Positions 1 to 7,878 of a DNA stretch of 14,079 nt are shown here, in pieces. Origin of the DNA: Lysobacterales bacterium UBA2790 (GTDB lineage: Bacteria > Pseudomonadota > Gammaproteobacteria > Xanthomonadales > Xanthomonadaceae); contig DEHW01000169.1 in assembly GCA_002352135.1 (NCBI GenBank), forward strand, positions 1-14,079, written 5' to 3'. A program made the position numbers and the translations under genes. Each line of letters starts with the position of its first letter. Position 1 is the first letter of the stretch. The notes under the pieces were generated by a model that saw nothing but the letters and a program-made list of their open reading frames with translations, was not told where the DNA came from and did not search any database.

Positions 1-120
1 TATAATCATCCGGGATGCGACATCTAGATAGTCGACGACCGAGCTACGCCCAGAATAGTGGAATCATCAGGGCGGCGGATTCAATTACGAATCGCAACGC
101 GCTTCTTGACGACTTCGGCG

Positions 121-190
121 GAAAGTGCCGGTGAGCTCTGACAGGTATTAGGAACGGTCTAACCACGGGTCGGGTCCTCGACTCCCCTGT
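121..190 (-). pseudogene. Decayed fragment of a BNR/propeller gene C-terminal region
   Basis: On the minus strand this stretch matches the C-terminal part of the intact propeller gene at about 1070-1139. Over 122-174 versus 1071-1123 I count about 44 identical bases of 53. In the homologous frame it reads DPWLDRS*YLSELTGTF where the intact protein has DPWFDRPEYLPELTGTF (around residues 845-861), so there is an in-frame stop and no open frame. A weaker resemblance may continue to about position 80 in another frame (ALRFVIES versus TVRFRLLDE). No start or signal peptide is attached. It is best read as a relic of a paralogue or a partial duplication whose remainder is lost or lies left of the window. 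No gene was recognised elsewhere in 1-306. Confidence 0.7.
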
Positions 191-276
191 CGTCACGCGT
201 TGCGACCGATTTCGAGTTCGGATCGAGCCTGTTGCCCACCGCGCCGAGGTCCGTCCGCGCGGTGTCCGGGGATCCT

Positions 277-295
277 CCGAACCTTTGGCGTTCGG
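277..295 (-). other. Small hairpin just after the entericidin-like gene
   Basis: A perfect 6-bp inverted repeat (CCGAAC/GTTCGG, 7-nt loop) begins 11 nt past the lipoprotein stop codon on the minus strand. No T-run follows, so it may be a weak transcript end or RNA-stabilising stem rather than a rho-independent terminator. Confidence 0.3.
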
Positions 296-306
296 GATTT
301 GCCGGA

Positions 307-438
307 TCAGCCTTTGGCGGCGTCTTCGATCTTTTCGCCCGCTTTTTGTAGGTCTCTGCCCGCACCCTGGATTGTGTTGCAACCCGCCAGAGTCAAGACG
401 GTGAGCAGGGCGGCAAGAACTGCGAGAAGACGTTTCAT
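307..438 (-). CDS. Entericidin A/B-like small lipoprotein
   Basis: This 43-residue protein has a short lipoprotein signal peptide (MKRLLAV, a hydrophobic stretch, then the lipobox LAGC with the acylated Cys at residue 20). The mature part of 24 residues starts CNTIQGAGRDL and ends KIEDAAKG. That fits the entericidin pattern CNT-x2-G-x-G-x-D followed by a small amphipathic helix. Entericidins are tiny membrane-anchored lipoproteins first described in E. coli as a toxin/antidote pair linked to stationary-phase lysis. In most other bacteria a single copy is present with unknown role, and no partner gene is visible here. The start at 438 is set by the signal peptide and an AGGAA ribosome site about 7 nt upstream; the longer open frame above it has no such features. 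The gene is separated from the upstream propeller gene by a strong terminator, so it should have its own promoter. Confidence 0.85.
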   Translation of the reverse strand: MKRLLAVLAALLTVLTLAGCNTIQGAGRDLQKAGEKIEDAAKG

Positions 439-489
439 GGCGAATTCCTGATCAATGAGGCGATGCGGCGAAGTGTAATACGGCTTTTG

Positions 490-505
490 TCCGATCCGTA
501 TCGGA
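490..505. promoter_or_regulatory. Palindrome upstream of the entericidin-like gene
   Basis: TCCGAT-CCGT-ATCGGA is a perfect 6-bp inverted repeat with a 4-nt spacer. It lies 52-67 bp upstream of the lipoprotein start codon and downstream of the propeller-gene terminator, where an operator or activator site of the lipoprotein promoter would be expected. I found only a weak -10-like TATTAC nearer the gene and no convincing -35 box, so the role is a guess. Confidence 0.25.
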
Positions 506-537
506 TGAACTCGACTCGTGTTCTTGACCAAAGAAAG

Positions 538-562
538 AAAGGCCCGCATTGGGCGGGCCTTT
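538..562 (-). terminator. Rho-independent terminator of the propeller gene
   Basis: A perfect 10-bp inverted repeat (AAAGGCCCGC, 5-nt loop, GCGGGCCTTT) lies about 55 nt past the stop codon of the minus-strand propeller gene. Read on the minus strand, the GC-rich stem is followed by TTTCTTTCTTT, the layout of an intrinsic terminator. On the plus strand only three T follow the stem, and no plus-strand gene ends there. Confidence 0.85.
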
Positions 563-616
563 CCTCGTCTGAGGGACGATGCTGGGTGCGATCGGGTTCT
601 ACCCCGATAGCGATTT

Positions 617-3600
617 CTACTTCCCCGGCATCGCAAACCCTCTTCCCCGCGCCCCCGCTCTCGGATGCGGCCGCTCTTCATCCTGATTCCGCCCATCCTC
701 ATCCTCGCCGCGCAGTTTGAACGCCGGTGTCCAGCGTGGTTCGGGGGCTTTCGGTGCTTTGATTTCGAAGGCGCTGCGGCTGGTGGTGTCGGCGTGGGCG
801 ATCTCCAGCGTGTATTTGCCCGGCACCGGGTAGAGGCGATGGCCTAGGCGTTGGGATTCGGCGTAGGGCTGGTGTTTGAGTTCGGCGCGCTTATCGGCGT
901 CCAGCGCTTCCAGTGCTTGCTGTTCGGCGGCGAGGGTGAGTTCGGGGTCCAGCATCAGGTTCCAGTCGAAGCGGTTCAGGCCTTCGATGGCTTCGCGCTC
1001 GAATTGGGCCAATGGGCGGTCTTTCTCGTCGAGCAGGCGGAAGCGCACGGTGCCGGGTTGTTTGGCCCAAAAGGTGCCGGTGAGTTCGGGCAGGTATTCG
1101 GGGCGGTCGAACCACGGGTCGGGGCGGCGACGCCAGTCGGAGGAGGCTTTGAGGTCGTCGATGTGGAACAGGTGCACGGCGGCGTTGCGCACGTCGGCGT
1201 CGAGTTCCTGCAGGGGCAGGGCATCGACGATCCAAGCGCTGCGGCCGTGCGTACCGGCGATCAGTTCGCGGTCGCGTGGGTGGATGAACAGGTCGTGCAC
1301 CGGCACGTTGGGCAGGCCGCCATCCAATGCTTGCCAACGACGGCCACGGTCCAGACTGGCGTACACGCCGCGATCCGTGCCGACGTAGAGCAGATCCGGG
1401 TTGACGGTGTCTTCGCGGATCACGTTGACGGGTTCCATCGGCAGGCCATCGGCTATCGACTGCCAGCTCGCGCCGAAGTCGTCGCTGCGGTACAGGTAGA
1501 CGCGGTCGTCGTCCTGCCGGTAGCCGTTCAAGCTCAGGTAGATGCGGTTGGCGTCGTGGTGCGAGAGTTCGATGCGGCTGACCCAGCGATCCGCTGGCAG
1601 ACTGGCATCCACGGGTTGCCAGCGCGCGCCGCCGTCAGTGCTGACGTGGACGTGGCCGTCGTCGGTGCCGACGCCCAGGCGACCAAACGCGAGCGGTGAT
1701 TCGGACACGCTGGTGATCGTGGCGAAGGGCACGTTGCCGCGTTGTTTCGCGCGGGTCAGGTCGGGGCTGATGGCGGTCCAGCTGCGGCCACGGTCGAACG
1801 AGCGGTACAGGCGGTTGCTGCCCATGTACACGGTGCGCGGGTCGTGCGGTGACAGGATCACCGGCGTGCTCCAGTTGAAGCGCAGCACGGGCTCGGTCAG
1901 CGGTGCGCGCGGGCGTACCTCGTGGCGTTTGCCCTCACTGTCGATGCGGGTGTAGTAGCCGAACTGGTAGCCGGTGTAGGTGTCGCCCGAGTCATTGTCC
2001 ACCGCCACCCACATGCCATCGCCGCCGTTGATCGGCGACCAGTCTTCGCCGAGTTCCCAGCGCGAGCGGCTGCTGCCTTTCCAGGTGCCGTTGTCCTGCA
2101 GTCCGCCATAGACGTTGTAGGGCTCGGCCATGTCGGCATGGATGGTGTAGAACTGGCCCACGGGCTGCGCGTCGACACTGCGCCAGGTGACGCCCGCGTC
2201 GTAGCTCATGTCCAGTCCACCGTCGTTGCCCAGCACCAGACGCTGCGGAAAGTTCGGGTCGATCCACAGTGCGTGGTGATCCACATGCACGCTCTCGTGA
2301 TTGGCATAGCCTGACCAGGTCTTGCCGCCGTCGCTGGACACCACCAGCGGCACGCCCATGGTGTAGACGCGCTCGGCATCGCTGGGGTCGACCGCGATCT
2401 CGGCGAAGTAGTAGCCGTAGGTGTAGGTGACATCACGAATGGGCGTGTCGTGGGTGCGGTGCCAACTGCCGCCTGCATCGTCCGTGCGCCAGACGGTGTG
2501 ACCCCAGGTGGGGTTGTCGAACAGCGCGGCGTTGCCGTCTTCCAGGCGGCTGATCAGTTGTTCCAGCGTGATCGTGCCCTTGCGCACCTGCGCCAGCAGA
2601 CCCTTGGCGTCGAGTTCGACCGGCAGGTCGGCACCACGGATGAAGTTCTCGATTTCCTCCGGGTCCTGCTTCAGGAAGTCTTCTTTGCTCATCGTGCGCA
2701 GCCGTTGCGGTGACAGCGGGCGGTCGCCGAGGTCACGCAGGGCGTCGGGCAGTTCGGCCCAGTGATCGATGGTCGCGTAGACGGTGTCGGGCTGACTGCG
2801 TGCCACGGCCAAGCCGATGCGCCCCACGGTGTCGCCCTGCGGCAGGCCACCGCTGAGCTTCTGCCAAGTGCGCCCAGCATCTACGGATTTGTAGATGCCC
2901 GAGCCGTCGCCGGCCTCGGTGAACTGCCAGGGCGTGCGTTGGCGGTCCCATAGCGCGGCGTAGAGCACGTCGGGGCGGCTGGGGTCGATCACCAGATCGC
3001 TGGCGCCGGTCCAGTCGTCGCCGGGCTTCAGCACCTGCGCCCAGCTTTCACCGCCGTCTTCGGTGAGGAACACGCCGCGCTGCCCGCCGGGCGAATACAG
3101 CTTGCCCGCCGCCGCGACCAGTACGCGTTTGCCATCGCGCGGGTCGACGACAATCGCGGCGATGCGGTCGCTGGCGGTAAGTCCTTTGCGCGCGAAGGTC
3201 TTGCCGCCGTCATGGCTGACGAAGAGGCCATGGCCGCCGTAATTGGAGCGCGCGGCATTGGATTCGCCCGCGCCGATCCACAGGGTTTCGGGGGCTGAGG
3301 GATCGACCGCGATGGCACCGATCACTGTGCTGGGCAGATGGTCGGTCAGTGGCTCGAACGAGCCGCCGTTGTTGGTGGTCTTCCACACGCCGCCGCTCGC
3401 ATAGGCCACGTAGAAGGTGTAGGGCTGGCCCGGCACCGAAGCGAAATCGACCACGCGCCCGCCTTGTCCGATGGGCCCGACACTGCGCCAGCGCAGGCCA
3501 CGAAAGTCCGACTCGGCCTCCATGCGCTGATGTTGCTGCCAAGCCGCCTCACGTTGCTCGGGTGTGCTCGGCGCACCGGGCTTGGGTCGGGCGGCGGGCG

Positions 3601-3652
3601 TAGGCGCGGCAAAGCAGAGCAGCAGGGTTCCGATCCAGAGTGCAGTGCGCAT
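617..3652 (-). CDS. Secreted BNR/Asp-box beta-propeller protein (sortilin/VPS10-like, 'glycosyl hydrolase' family)
   Basis: The 1011-residue protein begins with a Sec signal peptide (hydrophobic residues 4-16, likely cleaved after APTPAA near residue 21). About eleven Asp-box motifs of the S/T-x-D-x-G-x-x-W type are spread from about residue 93 to 810 (for example SHDGGKTF, TEDGGESW, SVDAGRTW, SSDGGKTW, SLDRGRRW), which is enough blades for one large or two propellers as in sortilin/VPS10 and exo-sialidase-like folds. Residues 840-980 form a beta-rich C-terminal domain ending in PVPGKYTLEIAH, followed by a charged, Gly/Arg-rich tail. Such proteins are often annotated as glycosyl hydrolases, but Asp boxes are structural and I see no catalytic motif, so a substrate cannot be named. 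The start at 3652 is chosen because the signal peptide begins there, with GGAG 9 nt upstream; the frame stays open to 3844 without signal-like sequence. It is transcribed away from the his operon. Confidence 0.85.
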   Translation of the reverse strand: MRTALWIGTLLLCFAAPTPAARPKPGAPSTPEQREAAWQQHQRMEAESDFRGLRWRSVGPIGQGGRVVDFASVPGQPYTFYVAYASGGVWKTTNNGGSFEPLTDHLPSTVIGAIAVDPSAPETLWIGAGESNAARSNYGGHGLFVSHDGGKTFARKGLTASDRIAAIVVDPRDGKRVLVAAAGKLYSPGGQRGVFLTEDGGESWAQVLKPGDDWTGASDLVIDPSRPDVLYAALWDRQRTPWQFTEAGDGSGIYKSVDAGRTWQKLSGGLPQGDTVGRIGLAVARSQPDTVYATIDHWAELPDALRDLGDRPLSPQRLRTMSKEDFLKQDPEEIENFIRGADLPVELDAKGLLAQVRKGTITLEQLISRLEDGNAALFDNPTWGHTVWRTDDAGGSWHRTHDTPIRDVTYTYGYYFAEIAVDPSDAERVYTMGVPLVVSSDGGKTWSGYANHESVHVDHHALWIDPNFPQRLVLGNDGGLDMSYDAGVTWRSVDAQPVGQFYTIHADMAEPYNVYGGLQDNGTWKGSSRSRWELGEDWSPINGGDGMWVAVDNDSGDTYTGYQFGYYTRIDSEGKRHEVRPRAPLTEPVLRFNWSTPVILSPHDPRTVYMGSNRLYRSFDRGRSWTAISPDLTRAKQRGNVPFATITSVSESPLAFGRLGVGTDDGHVHVSTDGGARWQPVDASLPADRWVSRIELSHHDANRIYLSLNGYRQDDDRVYLYRSDDFGASWQSIADGLPMEPVNVIREDTVNPDLLYVGTDRGVYASLDRGRRWQALDGGLPNVPVHDLFIHPRDRELIAGTHGRSAWIVDALPLQELDADVRNAAVHLFHIDDLKASSDWRRRPDPWFDRPEYLPELTGTFWAKQPGTVRFRLLDEKDRPLAQFEREAIEGLNRFDWNLMLDPELTLAAEQQALEALDADKRAELKHQPYAESQRLGHRLYPVPGKYTLEIAHADTTSRSAFEIKAPKAPEPRWTPAFKLRGEDEDGRNQDEERPHPRAGARGRGFAMPGK

Positions 3653-3916
3653 CGAAGTGGTCTCCGAGGGAGGACGAAGTGGGACAACGTGACAGCAATG
3701 TGTCGCAGAACAAGGATCGTGGCACAAGTGCTGAACGTCGTCGCGGCCCCTTGGTCCGGGCTGGGTCGAGGGCATCGCCACCTCGCGCAATCTGGAACGT
3801 GATGGCGCGGATGGCGAACCGCCAACGCATCCAACCCGATCCAAGGACTCAACGTCGTCGTCCTCTCGCAGGCGAGCATTCCGAGTTCATTCGAGAGGGC
3901 GGTGATCTGTTCGCGT

Positions 3917-3945
3917 TGTCATCCTCGCGAAAGCGAGGATCCAGC
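3917..3945. repeat. REP-like palindrome with GAAA tetraloop
   Basis: At 3921-3940 there is a perfect 8-bp inverted repeat ATCCTCGC/GCGAGGAT enclosing GAAA, flanked by TTGTC on the left and CCAG on the right. The pattern GTCAT-C-rich-GCGAAAGCG-G-rich-AATCCAG or GATCCAG is, from memory, a common dispersed intergenic palindrome in Xanthomonadales and some betaproteobacteria. It stands in the divergent intergenic region between the propeller gene and the his operon. Only one copy is in the window, so its repetitive nature cannot be shown here. Confidence 0.5.
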
Positions 3946-4025
3946 TCCTCGGCCCAACTTGGCACTGGCGCGACTGGAAGAACCCGCGCTTCCCACAGCT
4001 GGGCCGGTCCTTCGGATTCGCCTGC

Positions 4026-4054
4026 TTGAGCGACTTCGTTTTCTGGGTTAATGT
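4026..4054 (+). promoter_or_regulatory. Predicted sigma-70 promoter of the trpR-like/his operon
   Basis: TTGAGC (4026-4031; four of six matches to TTGACA) is followed after exactly 17 bp by TAATGT (4049-4054; three of six matches to TATAAT). Transcription would start near 4061, leaving a leader of about 125 nt before the regulator gene. The -10 box overlaps the dyad at 4051-4072. Confidence 0.4.
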
Positions 4055-4072
4055 ACCAGCGTGCTAATGCAT
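4051..4072. promoter_or_regulatory. Candidate operator for the TrpR-like regulator
   Basis: Two 10-bp arms, ATGTACCAGC and GCTAATGCAT, are separated by GT. Seven of ten pairs match as an inverted repeat, and the three mismatches are all transitions. The left arm contains GTACCAG, close to the GTACTAG-type half-site of the E. coli trp operator. The dyad overlaps the predicted -10 box and start point, the position expected for autorepression by the product of the next gene. No binding evidence exists in the sequence itself. Confidence 0.4.
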
Positions 4073-4087
4073 CATTCCGTGTCGAAT

Positions 4088-4115
4088 GGCCGCCCAGCGG
4101 CGGCTCGCTGCGGCC
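4088..4115 (+). other. Leader RNA hairpin before the TrpR-like gene
   Basis: GGCCGC (4088-4093) pairs with GCGGCC (4110-4115), and inside it AGCG (4096-4099) pairs with CGCT (4106-4109), giving a GC-rich two-part stem in the predicted leader. There is no U-run after it and no His-rich leader peptide, so it is not a classical his attenuator. It could still influence translation or RNA stability. Confidence 0.3.
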
Positions 4116-4186
4116 GATGCGATGGCACTGCTGTGTCGCCCGTTGTCACCGACCTTTCCGCGAATGCCTTTGAAGAGTCCCGCTCC

Positions 4187-4507
4187 ATGAAGAAGCGTCT
4201 GACGCCCGCCAACCAACGTCCGTCCGCCAAGGCCAAGCAGCCTGAACTGGCGGAAGCATTGCTCGGGCTCAAGTCGGTGCAGGAGGTGCGCGCGTTTCTG
4301 GTCGATCTGTGTACGCCTGCCGAGCTGGAGGCGCTGGCGGATCGCTGGCGCGTGGTGCCGCTGCTATTGCAGGCGATGCCGTATCGGGAGATTCATGACC
4401 GGACCGGGATCAGCGTCACCACGGTAGGACGCGTGGCGCGTTGTTTGATGCAGGGCGAGGGTGGCTATCGCGCTGCGGCCCGACATCTGGGCTTGTCCGA
4501 CGACTGA
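4187..4507 (+). CDS. TrpR-like (YerC/YecD family) transcriptional regulator of the his operon
   Basis: The 106-residue protein is all-helical and of the usual size for the TrpR superfamily. After a basic N-terminal tail (residues 1-18), residues 32-62 contain the family-like core RAFLVDLCTPAELEALADRW. Residues 66-87 form the helix-turn-helix (YREIHDRTGISVTTVGRVARC), the same place as the DNA reader of TrpR. The start at 4187 gives the normal family length with a modest GAAGAG site 10 nt upstream; the frame is open back to 4061 but that extension is not family-like. It ends 64 nt before hisG. TrpR-family genes beside his genes are thought, from comparative genomics, to be histidine-responsive repressors. 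The neighbouring dyad in its own promoter supports autorepression together with the operon. The effector is inferred, not shown. Confidence 0.75.
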   Translation: MKKRLTPANQRPSAKAKQPELAEALLGLKSVQEVRAFLVDLCTPAELEALADRWRVVPLLLQAMPYREIHDRTGISVTTVGRVARCLMQGEGGYRAAARHLGLSDD

Positions 4508-4571
4508 GTGCTGCCCAGCAAGACCTTTCAAATCACCGGCCCCGTGCCGAACCAAAGCAAGGAACCACCCC

Positions 4572-5471
4572 GTGAAGAATCGCGACCGCCTGCGCATCGC
4601 CGCGCAAAAGAATGGCCGCCTGTCCGACCCCGCGCGCGATCTGATGAGCCGCGCGGGGCTCTCGTTCCGCGAAAGTCGCGACCGCCTGTTCTGCTTCGGC
4701 GAGACTCAGCCGGTCGATCTTCTGCTGGTGCGCGATGACGACATTCCCGGCCTGATTGCCGAAGGCACCTGCGATCTCGGCATCGTCGGTCGCAATGTGC
4801 TCGACGAACAACGTCTGGAACGCGCCGCGAAGGGCTTGCCACCGGCGTTTCAGGAAATTCGCGCGCTGGGCTTCGGTCGCTGTCGACTGTCGATTGCGCT
4901 GCCCCAGGACATGCCCTGGGAAGGTCCGCAAACCTTGGCCGGGTTGCGTATCGCGACGTCCTATCCGGCGCTGCTGGATGACTGGTTGAAGCAGCAAGGC
5001 GTGCGCGCCGACATCGTGATGTTGTCGGGCTCGGTGGAAATCGCCCCGCGTCTGGGCAAGGCCGAGGCCATTTGCGACTTGGTGTCGACGGGCGGAACGC
5101 TGGCCGCTAATCAACTGCGCGAGGTGGTGGTCATTCACCAAAGCGAAGCGGTGCTGGCGGCACCGGTGGAAGCACTGCAGGACGAGCGCGCCGAGATCTG
5201 CGACCTGCTGCTGCGGCGCATGGATGGCGTGATGCAGGTGCGCGAGGCACGACTGGTGATGTTCGAGTCGCCGCGTGAGGCCTTGCCCACGGTGCTGGCC
5301 CTGCTGCACGAAAGCGAAACCGCCAGCTGCTGTGTGTTGGATGGACAAGCCGACTGGCTGAACGTGCAGGTGATTCGTCAGGGCAAGTTGGACTGGCAGA
5401 CACTGGAAGACATGAAGCGTGCCGGTGCACGGCGCTTGCTGGTGCTGCCAGTGGAGCAGATGCTGCCATGA
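4572..5471 (+). CDS. hisG: ATP phosphoribosyltransferase, long form
   Basis: HisG makes N1-(5-phosphoribosyl)-ATP from ATP and PRPP, the first and feedback-controlled step of histidine synthesis. The 299-residue length equals the E. coli long form that carries its own C-terminal regulatory domain and needs no HisZ. Recognisable segments in order are [15 protein letters not shown] at the N-terminus, [27 protein letters not shown], the PRPP-binding loop [16 protein letters not shown], and the C-terminal domain ending in [12 protein letters not shown]. The start is the GTG at 4572, which aligns with the E. coli N-terminus and has AAGGA 8 nt upstream. The frame is open back to 4461, but that part overlaps the regulator gene. 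The stop overlaps the hisD start by ATGA. Confidence 0.96.
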   Translation: MKNRDRLRIAAQKNGRLSDPARDLMSRAGLSFRESRDRLFCFGETQPVDLLLVRDDDIPGLIAEGTCDLGIVGRNVLDEQRLERAAKGLPPAFQEIRALGFGRCRLSIALPQDMPWEGPQTLAGLRIATSYPALLDDWLKQQGVRADIVMLSGSVEIAPRLGKAEAICDLVSTGGTLAANQLREVVVIHQSEAVLAAPVEALQDERAEICDLLLRRMDGVMQVREARLVMFESPREALPTVLALLHESETASCCVLDGQADWLNVQVIRQGKLDWQTLEDMKRAGARRLLVLPVEQMLP

Positions 5472-6799
5472 GCACCGAACGGTTTTCCGTCATCGTCTGG
5501 GACGACTTGAATGCCGCGCAGCGCGGCGCGACATTGCAGCGTCCCGTGCAAGCGGTGGGCGCGAGTCTGCGCGAGAACGTCGCCCGCCTCATCGATCAGG
5601 TGCGGGCCGATGGCGACAACACCTTGCGCGCCTTGACGCGACGCTTTGATGGCTGCGAGTTGGGCGAGTTCGAGGTCGATGAGGCCGAATTCGAACGCGC
5701 CGAGCAGATTGTGTCGGACGAATTGAAGCGCGCCATCGATTCCGCGATCCGTCGTCTGGAAGCCTTCCATCGTGCCGGTGCGCCCAGCGATTACGCGGTG
5801 GCGACCGAGCCCGAGTTGATCTGCGAGCGCATGGTGCGACCAATCGAGCGCGTCGGTCTGTACGTGCCCGCCGGTACGGCGCCCTTGCCGAGCACCGCGA
5901 TGATGCTCGGTGTGCCGGCACGCATTGCCGGATGCAGCGAAGTCGTCCTGTGTACCCCGCCACGCGCGGATGGACTCGCCGACGAGGCCGTGCTGGTCGC
6001 GGCACGCAAGGTCGGCATCGACCGCGTGTTCAAACTCGGTGGCGCGCAGGCCATTGCCGCGATGGCCTATGGCACCGAAAGCGTGCCGAAGTGCGACAAG
6101 TTGTTTGGGCCGGGCAACAGCTACGTCACCGAGGCCAAGTTGCAGGTCGCCAACGACGCCGCCGGTGCGGCCATTGACATGCCTGCCGGTCCATCCGAGG
6201 TGCTGGTGATCGCCGATGCGCTGGCCAATCCGGTGTTCGTGGCCGCCGACCTGTTGTCGCAGGCCGAACATGGGCCGGACTCGCAAGTGATTCTGGTCTC
6301 CGACAACCGCGATCTGCTGCAGCGCGTGGCGCATGAGGTGGTGCGACAGGCCGCCGAGCTGCCGCGCGAAGCCATCGTCGATCAGGCCCTGCAACACGCG
6401 CGTTTCATCCTGACGGCGGATGTCGCCAGTGCGATGCAGGTCGCCAACGATTACGCGCCGGAACATCTCATTCTCAATGTCGGCGCGCCGCGTCAGTGGT
6501 TGCCGCAGGTGCGCAACGCGGGCTCGGTATTTCTGGGTCCGTATGCCGCCGAGGCGCTGGGCGATTACTGCAGCGGCACCAATCATGTGCTGCCGACCTA
6601 TGGCTTTGCCCGTGCCTACAGCGGCGTGTCGGTGGCGAGCTTCGTCAAGCTGATTACCGTGCAGGAAGTCGGCGTCGGTGGCTTGCGCGTAGCAGGGCCG
6701 GATGCGGTGGCGATCTCCGGCGCGGAAGGGTTGATCGCCCATCAGCGCGCAGTGACCTTGCGGCTGGCCAGTCTGGATGCGACGGGAGCAAGGACATGA
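5468..6799 (+). CDS. hisD: Histidinol dehydrogenase
   Basis: HisD oxidises L-histidinol twice, via the aldehyde, to L-histidine using two NAD+, the last step of the pathway; the enzyme is a Zn-dependent homodimer. The 443-residue product has normal length. Diagnostic stretches in order are [34 protein letters not shown], the glycine-rich [26 protein letters not shown], the metal-site region [12 protein letters not shown], and APEHLILN with the catalytic Glu-His pair. [13 protein letters not shown] follows near the C-terminus. It overlaps hisG by 4 nt (ATGA at 5468-5471) and hisC by 4 nt, and its own ribosome site (GGAG 11 nt upstream) is weakly placed, so translation is probably coupled to hisG. 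Confidence 0.97.
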   Translation: MSTERFSVIVWDDLNAAQRGATLQRPVQAVGASLRENVARLIDQVRADGDNTLRALTRRFDGCELGEFEVDEAEFERAEQIVSDELKRAIDSAIRRLEAFHRAGAPSDYAVATEPELICERMVRPIERVGLYVPAGTAPLPSTAMMLGVPARIAGCSEVVLCTPPRADGLADEAVLVAARKVGIDRVFKLGGAQAIAAMAYGTESVPKCDKLFGPGNSYVTEAKLQVANDAAGAAIDMPAGPSEVLVIADALANPVFVAADLLSQAEHGPDSQVILVSDNRDLLQRVAHEVVRQAAELPREAIVDQALQHARFILTADVASAMQVANDYAPEHLILNVGAPRQWLPQVRNAGSVFLGPYAAEALGDYCSGTNHVLPTYGFARAYSGVSVASFVKLITVQEVGVGGLRVAGPDAVAISGAEGLIAHQRAVTLRLASLDATGART

Positions 6800-7878
6800 G
6801 TCTGCTCGATCTGGTTCGCCCTGATCTGCAGGGCTTTGCCGGGTATTCCTCGGCGCGCAAGGAAGCCCAAGGCGGGCAAGTCTTTCTCAATGCCAACGAG
6901 TCGCCCTGGGCACCGGCGGGTGAAGCCTGGGCCAATGGATTGAATCGCTATCCCGATCCGCAACCTGAAGCGCTGATTGCAGCCTTGGCGACGCTCTACG
7001 GCGCGACGCCGGAGGAAGTGCTGGTCGGGCGGGGCAGTGACGAGCCCATCGATCTGCTGACCCGCGCCTTGTGCGTGGCCGGGCAGGATGCCGTGCTGAT
7101 CTGCCCACCGACCTTCGGCATGTACGCGGTCTGTGCGCGTGTACAGAACGCCGCCGTGTGCGAGGTGCCTCTGCGCGCGACCGACGATCCGCAAGCCCCC
7201 TTCGCACTGGATGTGGAAGGCGTCATCGATGCGGCGCGCTCTGCGCCGGTCAAATTGGTGTACCTGTGCTCGCCGAACAATCCGACCGGTCAGGCTTTGC
7301 CCTTGGAACAGATCGAGCGCGTCGCCGAGGCCCTGTGTGGCCGTGCGGTGGTCGTTGTGGACGAAGCCTATGGCGAATTCAGTCCGCTCGCGTCCGCCGT
7401 CACACTGCGCGCACGATTCCCGCATCTGGTGGTCCTGCGCACGCTGTCGAAAGCCTATGCCTTGGCCGGTGCGCGCATCGGCACACTAGTTGGTGATCCC
7501 GCTCTGGTGCGCGTGCTGCGCGCGATCATGGCGCCGTATCCCTTGTCGCAGGTCTGTGCGCAGGCGGCCTTGAATGCCTTGTCGCCGGACGGTTTGCGAA
7601 AGGCGCGTGCACACATCGATACCCTGTTGGCCGAGCGCAGTCGACTGAGCGCGGCGATCGCCAAGCTCAGCAAAGTCAAACGGGTCTATCCCTCGGATGC
7701 CAATTTTCTGGTCGTCGCCTTCGCGGATGCGGCCAGCGTGTATCGCGAAACCTTGGCGCGCGGCATCGTGCTGCGTGATGTCAGCAAGCACGCGGCCTTG
7801 CCGGATTGCCTGCGTATTTCGGTCGGCACGCCGGAGGAAAATGACCGCCTGTTGGCCTGTCTGGAGTCCCTCGCATGA
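6796..7878 (+). CDS. hisC: Histidinol-phosphate aminotransferase
   Basis: HisC transfers the amino group of glutamate to imidazole-acetol phosphate, giving L-histidinol phosphate; it is a PLP fold-type I enzyme. The 360-residue protein shows the substrate-site segment FLNANESPW near the N-terminus, the YPDPQP loop, CSPNNPTG for cofactor and substrate carboxylate contacts, [10 protein letters not shown], and [13 protein letters not shown] with the PLP lysine at residue 219. The start at 6796 overlaps the hisD stop (ATGA) and has GGGAG 7 nt upstream. The open frame continues further upstream, but that portion lies inside hisD. The stop overlaps hisB by ATGA. Nothing in it looks unusual. Confidence 0.96.
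   Translation: MSLLDLVRPDLQGFAGYSSARKEAQGGQVFLNANESPWAPAGEAWANGLNRYPDPQPEALIAALATLYGATPEEVLVGRGSDEPIDLLTRALCVAGQDAVLICPPTFGMYAVCARVQNAAVCEVPLRATDDPQAPFALDVEGVIDAARSAPVKLVYLCSPNNPTGQALPLEQIERVAEALCGRAVVVVDEAYGEFSPLASAVTLRARFPHLVVLRTLSKAYALAGARIGTLVGDPALVRVLRAIMAPYPLSQVCAQAALNALSPDGLRKARAHIDTLLAERSRLSAAIAKLSKVKRVYPSDANFLVVAFADAASVYRETLARGIVLRDVSKHAALPDCLRISVGTPEENDRLLACLESLA

Noticed and set aside
851..1699. Long plus-strand open frame of 282 codons inside the propeller gene
   Set aside because: It is antisense to a clearly coding Asp-box protein, rich in Val/Gly/Phe as expected from mirrored high-GC codons, and has no recognisable domain.
3653..3844. N-terminal extension of the propeller protein up to 3844
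   Set aside because: The extension is polar and Cys/Arg-rich and would bury the signal peptide that begins at 3652.
4067..4186. Possible his leader peptide (starts Met-His-His)
   Set aside because: It has only two histidines, runs in frame into the regulator gene, and is not followed by terminator/antiterminator stems with a U-run.
4461..4571. Upstream start for hisG
   Set aside because: It would overlap the regulator gene and add residues not found in the HisG family. The GTG at 4572 has the ribosome site and the family N-terminus.
5378..6742. 454-codon minus-strand open frame opposite hisD
   Set aside because: It is the antisense shadow of a strongly conserved gene. Its His/Arg/Gln-rich composition is typical of such shadows.
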